From MAG-120531 sp963934855 (lineage in GTDB: Bacteria > Bacteroidota > Bacteroidia > Flavobacteriales > Flavobacteriaceae), in assembly GCA_963934855.1 (NCBI GenBank), contig CAWWAC010000004.1:1-64000 (forward strand): 64,000 nt of DNA, read 5' to 3'. The notes below the pieces were generated by a model, which was not told the DNA's origin, did no database searches, and saw only the letters and a program-made list of their open reading frames with translations. The position numbers were made by a program, and so were the translations under genes. Shown piece after piece: positions 1 through 7,918 of this stretch (within the stretch, counting starts at the first letter, position 1; each line of letters starts with the position of its first letter).

Positions 1-700
1 TCAATTACAAGAAATTGTTGGTGAAGAGTGGGGTACATTTGTAGGAAGAAAAAGATCAGTTGACGAAAACGGAAATTGGATCTTAAATGCAAACGGTTCT
101 CATGTGTATGAAACTAATCAAAAATTAGGAAATGTTTTACCGGACTTTACTGGCGGTTTCTCTTCTACTTTTAGATATAAGAACTTTTTCTTATTCACTG
201 GTTTAGATTTTCAAAAAGGTGGATTATTCTTCTCTACAACTAACCAGTTTGCCGCTTATTCAGGAATCCATGCAGACACTGCTGGAAACAATGACATAGG
301 TAACCCATTAAGAGATGATCCTTCTGATGGAGGTGGTGTTCATGTTGTGGGTGTTGACAAAACAGGCGCCACAGTAGATACTTATAGAGAGGCTTCAACA
401 TACTTTGGTGGTCTTTTTGGAGCTCATGACGCTTGGTTATACGATGCTACTTACATTAAATTACGCCAGGTGAGATTAGGATATACATTACCTAACGCTT
501 TATTGTCAAAAACACCATTTAAAAAGGTAGATCTTTCAATCATTGGTAATAACTTATTACTGCTTTATTCTGATGTTCCAGGACTAGATCCAAGTGAAAT
601 TGAAGGAAGTGGAACATTCTCAAGTCCTTATAGAGCAGTAGAAGGAGGTCAGTTACCTCCAGCAAGAACGCTTGGATTAAACATAAAAATTAACTTTTAG
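1..700 (+). CDS. SusC/RagA-family TonB-dependent outer membrane receptor, C-terminal part
   Basis: The reading frame is already open at base 2 and runs without a stop to 700, so this is the 3' end of a longer gene; the ATG at 104 is internal. The translated part is the last ~230 residues of a beta-barrel rich in aromatic and glycine residues. It includes the typical SusC end segments (W-L-Y-D-A-T-Y-I-K-L-R and V-D-L-S-I-I-G-N-N-L) and a terminal N-I-K-I-N-F strand closing on Phe. SusC proteins form the TonB-driven outer-membrane channel that pairs with a SusD lipoprotein to import oligosaccharides or peptides. The SusD partner starts 11 bp downstream. The substrate cannot be told from this fragment. 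Confidence 0.93.
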   Translation, partial: QLQEIVGEEWGTFVGRKRSVDENGNWILNANGSHVYETNQKLGNVLPDFTGGFSSTFRYKNFFLFTGLDFQKGGLFFSTTNQFAAYSGIHADTAGNNDIGNPLRDDPSDGGGVHVVGVDKTGATVDTYREASTYFGGLFGAHDAWLYDATYIKLRQVRLGYTLPNALLSKTPFKKVDLSIIGNNLLLLYSDVPGLDPSEIEGSGTFSSPYRAVEGGQLPPARTLGLNIKINF

Positions 701-711
701 AAAAAAATAAA

Positions 712-2133
712 ATGAAAAATACTATTAAATATTTAGGAATTTTAGCGCTTTCTCTTGGTTTGCTGGGTTCTTGCGAAACTATTGATTTTGGAAATGAAAA
801 CCTTAACCCTAATCAACCATCAAAAGCTTCTACAGCCGCGTTATTAACAAGTGCTTTAAGATCTCTTCCTTCTCATGTGAGTGAGGTGGATGGAAATATG
901 TGGGTACAATACATTTCACAGATTACATATACAGATGGATCTAGATACTCCACCACACAATGGTCTTACGACGGTTGGTATGCTGGGGGTTTAAAAGACC
1001 TTCAGGAAATTATAGATTTAAATGAGTTAGATGCAACTAAATATTCTGGAGATGGTACGTCTGCCAATCAAGTAGCTGTAGCTAAAATTTTAAAAGCTTA
1101 CTATTTCCAATTTATGACAGATACATGGGGAATGATTCCTTTTAATGAAGCATTATTAGGTGTAGACAATATTACACCCTCTTTTGACACACAGGAAGCT
1201 ATTTACACTGCTGGTTTTGCCTTAATTGATGAAGCATTGTCTTCAATGAAAGCTTCGGGTACACTTAAAGGAGATATCTTGTTTAATGGAAACATGAGCA
1301 AATGGTCTAAATTTGCGAATACTTTAAAACTTACCATGGCTTTAAGAATTGCAGATGCTAATGAAACTTTAGGAAAAGCTAAATTTAATGAAGCTTTAGC
1401 AGGTGCTATTGGAAGTGTATCTGAAAATATTAATTATCCATATTTATCAGAAGACACTAATGATAATCCTTGGCAAGATAGATTTGAAACTCGTGAAGAT
1501 TTTGCTTTAAGCACAATGTTTCTATCCCATTTAACTTCGCATAATGATCCGCGTATTTCTGAATTTGCAGAGTTACCTTTGTCTGGTGGTGATTTCACGG
1601 GTGTGGCTTACGGAGTTGAAAATCCAAATGTACTTCAATCAGAGGTTTCATTTATTGATAGTGATATTATTTATGATGGCACTCAAAGAGGCGGGGTTAT
1701 TTATTCTTACGCACAAGTTGCATTTTCAGTTGCAGAAGCTGCAGTAAGAGGATGGAATTCTCAATCTGCTGCAGATTGGTATAAAAAAGGAATTCAAGCT
1801 TCTATGGACCAATGGGGAATTAGCAGCACAAATGCTGCTGCATACATTGCACAGTCTGAAGTTCAATTCAAGACTTCCAAAGCTATGGAGCAAATTGCAA
1901 CAGAGAAATGGGTTTCTTTATACTTACAAGGATTTGAAGCTTGGGCTGAATGGAGAAGATTAGATTATCCACAACTCAATGCAGCCCCAGATGCATTATC
2001 AGGAAATGGAATTCCAACTAGATATGGTTATTCTGCAAACACAGCTGCATTAAATGAAGCTAATTATAACGCAGCAGTTTCCGCTCAAGGAGCAGACACA
2101 CAAGACACTAAATTATGGTGGGATAAGAAATAA
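712..2133 (+). CDS. SusD/RagB-family nutrient-binding lipoprotein
   Basis: 473 residues. The N-terminus is a lipoprotein signal peptide with lipobox L-L-G-S-C, lipidated Cys at residue 21. The body is helix-rich and resembles the SusD-like_2 branch, with conserved segments such as MWVQYISQ, the ILKAYYFQ helix and the C-terminal EKWVSLYLQGFEAWAEWRR followed by DYP. SusD proteins are surface lipoproteins that cap the SusC channel and bind the ligand. The gene follows the SusC gene by 11 bp, so the two are almost certainly co-transcribed, and a strong terminator follows. No glycoside hydrolase or peptidase lies downstream, so the ligand is unknown. Confidence 0.93.
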   Translation: MKNTIKYLGILALSLGLLGSCETIDFGNENLNPNQPSKASTAALLTSALRSLPSHVSEVDGNMWVQYISQITYTDGSRYSTTQWSYDGWYAGGLKDLQEIIDLNELDATKYSGDGTSANQVAVAKILKAYYFQFMTDTWGMIPFNEALLGVDNITPSFDTQEAIYTAGFALIDEALSSMKASGTLKGDILFNGNMSKWSKFANTLKLTMALRIADANETLGKAKFNEALAGAIGSVSENINYPYLSEDTNDNPWQDRFETREDFALSTMFLSHLTSHNDPRISEFAELPLSGGDFTGVAYGVENPNVLQSEVSFIDSDIIYDGTQRGGVIYSYAQVAFSVAEAAVRGWNSQSAADWYKKGIQASMDQWGISSTNAAAYIAQSEVQFKTSKAMEQIATEKWVSLYLQGFEAWAEWRRLDYPQLNAAPDALSGNGIPTRYGYSANTAALNEANYNAAVSAQGADTQDTKLWWDKK

Positions 2134-2159
2134 CGATTATTTAACAAAATTATTTAACC

Positions 2160-2196
2160 AAAAAAAAGCACCTACAATTGTAGGTGCTTTTTTTTG
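2160..2196 (+). terminator. Rho-independent terminator after the SusC/SusD pair
   Basis: Perfect 22-bp palindrome (2167-2188; arm AGCACCTACAA and its inverse) flanked by an A-tract on the left and a T-tract on the right. It would terminate the SusCD transcript, and the A-tract lets it work in both orientations. Confidence 0.9.
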
Positions 2197-2210
2197 GTTA
2201 AATTTAGATT

Positions 2211-2894
2211 ATGAAAAATAACTTACTCTTACTCTTTTTTTTCCCTACACTACTTTGGGGTCAAAATATATCAATAGACCCTAGAAATTTTAATTCTGGA
2301 AATATAGAACTCATTAGGGCTGTAAATGAAAATAGAAACATTAAAGGAAACCCCTATTTAGATGAGGCTTTCTCTAATTCCATTATAAAATTTAAAGATG
2401 GGGTTAATTATGAAGGAATGTTAAGATTTAATATTGGTAAAGATGTTTTTGAACTAAAGAGTAAAAATACAGATGAAATTTATGAATTCAAATTAACGCA
2501 AGGGATCACCGTTGTTCATCTTAACAAAGAATTTGAAACTAAAATGTTGAGTTCTGAAAACAAACTTGCCACTTTTGAAATTCTTATCAAAAATCAGCCT
2601 TACTCTTTATATAAGTATCATAAAAAGATTATAAAAGAACCAAGAAAAGACGTAATTGCAATGCCGAGCTCTAATCAAGGAAATGACCGTGATGCTTATT
2701 GGAGTGAGCAATCTATTTTAATTTTAATGACTAATAATTCTGTGTATCAGATTGAAAATTCCCACAAAAAAATGATCAAGTCTGGATTGGTAAATGTTAA
2801 TAATTACAATGCTATAATTAAAAAAAATAACTATAAGCTAGACAAAACAGAAGACGTGATTAAATTGATTAAAGAGTTAAATTCAAAACAATAA
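2211..2894 (+). CDS. Hypothetical secreted protein
   Basis: 227 residues, not recognised as a family. A signal peptide is clear: K-N-N then a run of Leu/Phe, ending near residue 18 at W-G-Q, a typical Bacteroidota signal peptidase I site. The rest is hydrophilic, lysine- and asparagine-rich with no transmembrane segment. A segment around residues 55-110 (I-K-F-K-D-G-V-N-Y-E-G and following) alternates polar and hydrophobic residues as in small beta-rich domains. The gene is isolated between two terminators, so it is a single-gene unit. Base composition is more AT-rich than its neighbours. Probably periplasmic or extracellular; no function is proposed. Confidence 0.7.
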   Translation: MKNNLLLLFFFPTLLWGQNISIDPRNFNSGNIELIRAVNENRNIKGNPYLDEAFSNSIIKFKDGVNYEGMLRFNIGKDVFELKSKNTDEIYEFKLTQGITVVHLNKEFETKMLSSENKLATFEILIKNQPYSLYKYHKKIIKEPRKDVIAMPSSNQGNDRDAYWSEQSILILMTNNSVYQIENSHKKMIKSGLVNVNNYNAIIKKNNYKLDKTEDVIKLIKELNSKQ

Positions 2895-2907
2895 AAAATA
2901 CTACATT

Positions 2908-2940
2908 CAAAAACCCCCTACCAAAAGCAGGGGGTTTTTG
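2908..2940 (+). terminator. Rho-independent terminator after the secreted hypothetical protein
   Basis: Arms CAAAAACCCCC (2908-2918) and GGGGGTTTTTG (2930-2940) are exact inverse complements around an 11-nt loop. The U-rich tail lies inside the right arm, and the rlmB promoter box begins three bases further on. Confidence 0.85.
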
Positions 2941-2942
2941 TT

Positions 2943-2950
2943 TACTTTTG
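2943..2950 (+). promoter_or_regulatory. Bacteroidota-type -7 box of rlmB, probably giving a leaderless mRNA
   Basis: TACTTTTG matches the Bacteroidota -7 consensus TAnnTTTG exactly. Only four bases (CAGC) separate it from the rlmB ATG, which puts the expected transcription start on or next to the start codon. No clear TTG -33 element is seen because the upstream terminator occupies that space. Confidence 0.55.
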
Positions 2951-2954
2951 CAGC

Positions 2955-3695
2955 ATGGAGAAACAAACCTACATATACGGAATTAGAGCGGTTATAGAAG
3001 CTATTGAAGCTAAAGAAACCATAGATAAGATTTTTATTCAAAAAGGACTTCAGGGTGACTTATTTAAATCTTTAGAGACGCTAATTAGAAAGAACGGCCT
3101 AAACAGCTCTTATGTTCCCATAGAGAAACTAGACCACTTGGCCAAACAACACAACAATCACCAAGGGGTTGTGGCTTCTATTTCTCCCATAGAATTCCAT
3201 GAACTAGACCCCTTTGTAGAAAAAGTTCTCGCAGAAAAAGAAGCTCCTTTGTTTTTATTGTTAGACCAACTTTCAGATGTTAGAAATTTTGGTGCTATTA
3301 TTAGGACCGCTTCTTGCACTGGAGTAGACGCTATTATTATACAAAAAAAAGGAACCGCCCCAGTCACAGCAGATACTATTAAAACCTCTGCAGGTGCAGC
3401 TTTTCAGGTACCCATTATAAAAGTAGACCATCTTAAAGACGCTGTTTTTCACTTACAAGCCTGTGGTGTTCAGGTAGTAGCTGCTACTGAAAAGGCTCAA
3501 AATGATTTATATGAGGTATCCTTTAAGGGTCCTATAGCCATAGTAATGGGATCTGAAGATATGGGAATTACTCCTTCTATATTAAAAGTAGCCAACGCAC
3601 AAGCCAAATTACCTATGCAAGGATCTATAGGCTCATTAAATGTATCTGTAGCTTGTGGTGTATTTTTATATGAGGCTGTGAGGCAAAGACAATAG
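2955..3695 (+). CDS. rlmB: 23S rRNA (guanosine-2'-O-)-methyltransferase RlmB-like (SpoU family)
   Basis: 246 residues, the usual length. The N-terminal ~75 residues form the RNA-binding substrate domain (Y-G-I-R-A-V-I-E-A). The SPOUT catalytic domain follows with all three SpoU motifs: motif 1 around 103-118 (L-D-Q-L-S-D-V-R-N-F-G with the Asn and Arg), motif 2 around 198-207 (V-M-G-S-E-D-M-G-I) and motif 3 around 219-240 (the S-L-N-V-S-V-A knot segment). It uses SAM to methylate a guanosine 2'-OH in the 23S peptidyl-transferase region (G2251 in E. coli). Assignment to RlmB rather than another SpoU member rests on length and the N-terminal domain. rarA follows 31 bp downstream. Confidence 0.88.
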   Translation: MEKQTYIYGIRAVIEAIEAKETIDKIFIQKGLQGDLFKSLETLIRKNGLNSSYVPIEKLDHLAKQHNNHQGVVASISPIEFHELDPFVEKVLAEKEAPLFLLLDQLSDVRNFGAIIRTASCTGVDAIIIQKKGTAPVTADTIKTSAGAAFQVPIIKVDHLKDAVFHLQACGVQVVAATEKAQNDLYEVSFKGPIAIVMGSEDMGITPSILKVANAQAKLPMQGSIGSLNVSVACGVFLYEAVRQRQ

Positions 3696-3726
3696 CTCCT
3701 GAAAAATTTATTTATAATTCACTTTC

Positions 3727-5004
3727 ATGAATGAGCCTTTAGCAGAAAGAGTAAGACCCAAAAACCTAGAAGCTTATATAAGTCAACAGCACCTAGTGGG
3801 TCCTAATGGCACACTCACCAAGCAAATAAAACAAGGGATTATCCCTTCTATTATTCTTTGGGGACCCCCTGGTACCGGAAAGACTACATTAGCCCATATT
3901 ATTGCAGAAGAAAGTGGTAGGCCTTTTTACGCGCTCAGCGCTATTAATTCTGGGGTAAAGGATGTAAGAGAAGTCATAGAAAAAGCGAAACAATCTGGAG
4001 GCTTATTCACTACAAAAAACCCCATTCTTTTTATAGATGAAATACATAGGTTTAGCAAATCTCAGCAAGATTCTTTATTAGCAGCAGTAGAAAAAGGTTG
4101 GGTCACGCTTATAGGTGCCACCACAGAAAACCCAAGTTTTGAAGTGAATGCCGCCCTGCTATCTCGCTGTCAGGTAAACGTGTTGCAAGCCTTTGGCAAA
4201 GCAGATCTAGAAGCTCTTTTGGAAAATGCTATAAAGAATGACTCTTGGCTACAAGAAAAAAACATTTCTATTAAAGAGACTAACGCACTCTTTAGATACT
4301 CTGGAGGAGATGCTAGAAAGCTACTCAATATTTTTGAATTTCTAGTCACGCAGTTTTCAGAAGGCATTATTAATATTACAGATAAATTTGTTCAGAGGAA
4401 CCTTCAAAACAACACTGCTTTCTATGACAAGTCTGGAGAGCAACACTATGACATTGTTTCTGCCTTTATAAAATCTATAAGAGGCAGTGACCCCAATGCA
4501 GCTGTCTATTGGTTGGCTAGAATGATAGTGGGCGGAGAAGACGTTAAGTTCATTGCTAGAAGAATGCTCATATTAGCCTCAGAAGATATTGGAAACGCAA
4601 ACCCCACAGCCTTGGTTTTGGCTAATAGTTGTTTCCAATCTGTCTCCATTATTGGCCACCCAGAAGCAAGAATTATCCTGAGCCAATGTGCCGTCTATTT
4701 AGCGTGCTCTCCAAAGAGTAACCGTTCATATTTAGCCATAGACAAAGCCATAGAAAAAGTGAATACAACGGGAGATTTACCAGTACCTTTACCTCTTAGA
4801 AATGCCCCAACCAAGCTCATGAAAGAACTGGGTTACGGAGAAGAATACCAATATGCACATGACTTTCCAAACCAATTTATAACCGCAGAATTTTTACCAG
4901 AGGCCATTGCTGGCACTACTTTCTATAAGCCAGGAAACAACCCTAGAGAAGAAAGTGCCAAGACCTTTTTAAAAAATCGCTGGCAGGATAAATACGGATA
5001 CTAG
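3727..5004 (+). CDS. rarA: Replication-associated recombination protein RarA/MgsA (AAA+ ATPase)
   Basis: 425 residues. Walker A G-P-P-G-T-G-K-T-T at 46-54, Walker B L-F-I-D-E-I-H-R-F around 101-109, sensor 1 in I-G-A-T-T-E-N-P and an arginine-finger segment L-L-S-R-C, as in clamp-loader-like AAA+ proteins. The C-terminal half carries the tetramerisation domain with the family signature R-G-S-D-P-N-A-A-V-Y-W-L-A-R and E-D-I-G-N-A-N-P. RarA acts at stalled replication forks with SSB. The start is the ATG 31 bp after rlmB, so the two are probably co-transcribed. It converges with the HAD gene on the other strand with only 51 bp between them. Confidence 0.95.
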   Translation: MNEPLAERVRPKNLEAYISQQHLVGPNGTLTKQIKQGIIPSIILWGPPGTGKTTLAHIIAEESGRPFYALSAINSGVKDVREVIEKAKQSGGLFTTKNPILFIDEIHRFSKSQQDSLLAAVEKGWVTLIGATTENPSFEVNAALLSRCQVNVLQAFGKADLEALLENAIKNDSWLQEKNISIKETNALFRYSGGDARKLLNIFEFLVTQFSEGIINITDKFVQRNLQNNTAFYDKSGEQHYDIVSAFIKSIRGSDPNAAVYWLARMIVGGEDVKFIARRMLILASEDIGNANPTALVLANSCFQSVSIIGHPEARIILSQCAVYLACSPKSNRSYLAIDKAIEKVNTTGDLPVPLPLRNAPTKLMKELGYGEEYQYAHDFPNQFITAEFLPEAIAGTTFYKPGNNPREESAKTFLKNRWQDKYGY

Positions 5005-5055
5005 CTAGTTGTAGTTTTTTCTAAATTAAAAAATTAAGCTTTGTCTTTAGAATAT

Positions 5056-5745
5056 TTACAGATACTTCTTAATCTCATCCAAAGAATGAATAATAAGGCA
5101 GTGGTCATGTGAAGGTTCCATATGTGCGTTAAAATGCATGACTTCATACCCTGCTGCTTTAGCTCCTAAAATATCTGCTTCTAAACTATCTCCTATCATT
5201 AAAGATTTATGAGGGACAACCTTTGCCATTTTAAGCGCCATTTCAAATATCTGAGGATGTGGTTTTTTTACACCAGCAATCTCAGAATCTATGACAACAT
5301 CAAAGTAATGTTCAATGTTAGCGTTTTTCATTTTCAAACCTTGAACCTCAGAAAACCCATTGGTAATAATATGTAATTTATAAAGAGGCTTTAGGTATTC
5401 TAATATTTCTACAGCACCAGGGAAAAGATAGTTGTATGTAGTAAGAACTGTCATATACTGATCTGCCAAGTCGTGAATAAGGGCGTCAGTAGCTGGGTAC
5501 TCTAGGGTGTCAAAAGTGAATTTTAAACGCTCATAGCGCAGTGTTTCCTTAGAAACTCTTCCGTCTCTGTACATTTTCCAATACTGTAGATTAATAGGGA
5601 TATAAGCTTTTAGAAAGACATCTAGAGGTATAGAAACACCGTAATCTACTAGTAATTTCTGAAAGGTAAGTGCAGAATTTTTTTCAAAATCCCATAAAGT
5701 GTGGTCTAAATCAAAAAAAATATCAGAAATTTTATCTTTAAACAT
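5056..5745 (-). CDS. yjjG: HAD-superfamily YjjG-type noncanonical pyrimidine nucleotidase
   Basis: 229 residues. HAD motif I is F-F-D-L-D-H-T with nucleophile Asp12 and acid/base Asp14. Motif II is the I-I-T-N-G-F segment, motif III the Lys in G-V-K-K-P, and motif IV M-I-G-D-S-L-E-A-D. The cap is the C1 alpha-helical type between motifs I and II. The YjjG subgroup dephosphorylates noncanonical (d)UMP/dTMP analogues, acting as house-cleaning enzymes. The subgroup call rests on the H-T-L-W-D-F start and the overall length; a generic HAD hydrolase is the alternative. It has its own promoter box 18 bp upstream. Confidence 0.8.
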   Translation of the reverse strand: MFKDKISDIFFDLDHTLWDFEKNSALTFQKLLVDYGVSIPLDVFLKAYIPINLQYWKMYRDGRVSKETLRYERLKFTFDTLEYPATDALIHDLADQYMTVLTTYNYLFPGAVEILEYLKPLYKLHIITNGFSEVQGLKMKNANIEHYFDVVIDSEIAGVKKPHPQIFEMALKMAKVVPHKSLMIGDSLEADILGAKAAGYEVMHFNAHMEPSHDHCLIIHSLDEIKKYL

Positions 5746-5762
5746 GAAGGCAATTTTTTTTT

Positions 5763-5770
5763 CAAAGATA
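5763..5770 (-). promoter_or_regulatory. -7 promoter box of the HAD nucleotidase gene
   Basis: On the minus strand TATCTTTG matches TAnnTTTG exactly, 17 nt before the ATG, giving a predicted 5' leader of roughly 12 nt. A convincing TTG -33 element is not visible. Confidence 0.45.
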
Positions 5771-5802
5771 CCTCTAAAATATATAAAAAATTACTGCTAA
5801 AA

Positions 5803-7098
5803 TTAGTTGTTAAAATTTGTGAGTTGTTTTTGAAAAAGCTCCTCCCAAGTATCAGCCCTATCTCCACCCAAAAGTTCATTAGAAAAAACCACATTAAAAT
5901 GGGCGTTAACTAACTTGACAGATAGGTACAAAGGTGTCATTTTTTTTATAGCATCTAAGGCACTTTTCTCCTTTAACAAAGCGTAATCATGCACTGCAAA
6001 TGGGTGAATTTTCACAGGTAATTGCACCTCTAAATAAAGATCATAAAAAAAGAAAGGGGTGGCGGTTCCAGCTCTAAAACCCAGCTCATGTGTATAGCCC
6101 ATAGAGTAATCATTTTGAATTTCCGCAGCTACCAAATCTCTATAAGAAACAGGAATATCTACCCTGTTGTACCTCATTCTAGCTGCCAAAATAGGTCTGT
6201 TAACTACCTGAGCCAATTCTTTCTGCTCCTCCATAAGCACTTTAGGTTTGCCAAAAGATTCATATGAAGCCGCTAAAGCTACCTGAAAATGATCTGCAAC
6301 AGATTTTATTAAAGCTTTAAAAGAAGCGTTAAAAGGAGATACATTTTTGTCATAAGGCCCATAAGGAGCAAATTGAAAAAAGAAAATAGCCTGGGCTTTG
6401 TACTGTTTTAGAAGTATTTCTAAAAAATCAAAATGGTCATAAGGATCTTTTGCTAATTGCAGCCAAACCCCTAGCCTAGTCCATATCCTCTTAAACTTAA
6501 AGCCAAATAAGTCAATAAAAAACCCAGATACTCCCCTTATAAGACCTCTATGAGCAAAAGCATGTGAACTAGTCACGTCTATTAAATTGGTGTAGGTATA
6601 TGTAGAGGGTGTTGATTTTAAATCTGGAAATTTATCTTTTAAAGCTACAAACAGCTTTTGAACCCAAATATCTAGAACAGGTGTTTGTAAAAATCCATGA
6701 GTATAGCCAATGCTTTCTTTTGGTGGGAACCTGCCGTGAATGTCTTTTACATGTGGCAAATACTCCTCATACCTAGAAAGCAAATAGAAACTAGCTGCAA
6801 AAACATCATAAGGAAGGCTGCTTTTTTCACCCCCACTAAAAAAACAAGGAACCTCATCCCAAAGGGTAGGTTTTATAATATGGTCATTAATGCCTTGTTC
6901 AAACAACAGCTCATGTGAACGAATAAAAAACTCATTTTGCAGAGCCTGCTTGGTATAGGTTAGTTTTGGTCCGTCATGTTTAATGAAATCTAAAACCTCT
7001 GTGGTATAACTAATGGGTATCCCTAGCATTTTTTGAAAAATATGCTTGGTTATATAAATAAAACGAGGTGTAATTTTATAGGTATAGATCAGCAGCAT
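5803..7098 (-). CDS. Polysaccharide-deacetylase-like protein (flavobacterial family with DUF7033-like N-terminus)
   Basis: About 431 residues. The N-terminal segment (Y-T-Y-K-I-T-P-R-F-I-Y-I) and the later L-S-R-Y-E-E-Y block are those of a Bacteroidota family annotated as polysaccharide deacetylase. The fold appears to be an NodB-like barrel, but the canonical Asp-Asp metal pair is hard to see: the position where relatives carry L-T-F-D-V-D reads T-N-L-I-D-V-T, so one Asp remains. Enzymatic activity is therefore uncertain. A GTG lies two codons upstream of the ATG chosen here; the start M-L-L-I-Y fits relatives as I recall them. It is 32 bp downstream of radC and likely co-transcribed. Confidence 0.7.
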   Translation of the reverse strand: MLLIYTYKITPRFIYITKHIFQKMLGIPISYTTEVLDFIKHDGPKLTYTKQALQNEFFIRSHELLFEQGINDHIIKPTLWDEVPCFFSGGEKSSLPYDVFAASFYLLSRYEEYLPHVKDIHGRFPPKESIGYTHGFLQTPVLDIWVQKLFVALKDKFPDLKSTPSTYTYTNLIDVTSSHAFAHRGLIRGVSGFFIDLFGFKFKRIWTRLGVWLQLAKDPYDHFDFLEILLKQYKAQAIFFFQFAPYGPYDKNVSPFNASFKALIKSVADHFQVALAASYESFGKPKVLMEEQKELAQVVNRPILAARMRYNRVDIPVSYRDLVAAEIQNDYSMGYTHELGFRAGTATPFFFYDLYLEVQLPVKIHPFAVHDYALLKEKSALDAIKKMTPLYLSVKLVNAHFNVVFSNELLGGDRADTWEELFQKQLTNFNN

Positions 7099-7130
7099 TA
7101 GCACTTCAATTTTACTCCTAAAATAACCAA

Positions 7131-7826
7131 TTAAAGTACATTTTGGTCTGCAAAACTAAAGTATTCACTCCTGCCAATAATAAGGTGGTCTAACAACTTC
7201 ATGTCTATTGCAGTAGCGGCATTTTTTAATTTAAGGGTTAGGGCCTTGTCTTGGCTAGAGGGCAAAAGAGTTCCTGAAGGGTGGTTGTGTGCTGCAATAA
7301 GTCCAACAGCTCCTAAGTGAATGGCCTGCTTAAGCACCAATCTAATGTCTACCAAGGTCGCCGTAAACCCACCCCTACCAATCACCAGCATCTCTATAAG
7401 AACATTAGAATTATTGAGATAGAGTACCCAAAATTCTTCATGAGTTAATCCCATTAAAACAGGCTTTAAAAGGTCATAAGCCACACCACTAGAACTCACT
7501 GCTTTTAATTTAGTGGGCCTGGTGTTTAGAGCTCTATGCCCTAAATCTAAAGAGGCCTTTATTTTTATGGCTTTTACCGCCCCTATCCCTTTGTGCTTTT
7601 GTAAATGGTCCAAAGACATTTCAAAGAGCAAGTGTAAATTATGACCTACTCCTGCCAAAATAGTTTTAGCAATTGAAAGCGCAGACTGTCCTCTAAAACC
7701 ATTGCCAATAACAATAGCCAAAAGTTCAGCATCGGTTAGTTTCTGACCCCCTAATTTTTTATATTTTTCTCTTGGCCGGTCAGAAACATGCCAAGACTTA
7801 ATTCCAGAAGTAGGCTTATATTGCAT
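7131..7826 (-). CDS. radC: RadC/JAB-domain protein (MPN superfamily)
   Basis: About 231 residues from the chosen ATG. The N-terminus has the conserved R-P-R-E-K and T-D-A-E-L-L-A-I-V-I-G-N-G segment and a helix-hairpin-helix-like K-G-I-G-A-V-K-A. The C-terminal JAB/MPN domain carries the metal motif A-A-H-N-H-P-S-G with the distal Asp in S-S-Q-D. RadC was first linked to DNA repair, but its true role is unsettled. A longer frame starts at 7874, but a TATCTTTA box lies exactly four bases before the ATG at 7826, and homologous sequence only begins after it, so the shorter start is preferred. Confidence 0.9.
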   Translation of the reverse strand: MQYKPTSGIKSWHVSDRPREKYKKLGGQKLTDAELLAIVIGNGFRGQSALSIAKTILAGVGHNLHLLFEMSLDHLQKHKGIGAVKAIKIKASLDLGHRALNTRPTKLKAVSSSGVAYDLLKPVLMGLTHEEFWVLYLNNSNVLIEMLVIGRGGFTATLVDIRLVLKQAIHLGAVGLIAAHNHPSGTLLPSSQDKALTLKLKNAATAIDMKLLDHLIIGRSEYFSFADQNVL

Positions 7827-7830
7827 ATAG

Positions 7831-7838
7831 TAAAGATA
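7831..7838 (-). promoter_or_regulatory. Candidate -7 box before radC
   Basis: On the minus strand TATCTTTA differs from TAnnTTTG only at the last base. It is separated from the ATG at 7826 by CTAT, the same four-base gap seen before rlmB and the UbiA-like gene. Confidence 0.35.
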
Positions 7839-7918
7839 CCCATGCCACTGTGAAAGACTGCTCCCCATAGACAAACAGCAAGATTTACAGATTAACGGAA
7901 AACTAAATAAATGAAACC

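Noticed and set aside
7827..7874. Longer RadC start
   Set aside because: The extra 16 residues span a promoter-like box and do not resemble RadC N-termini.
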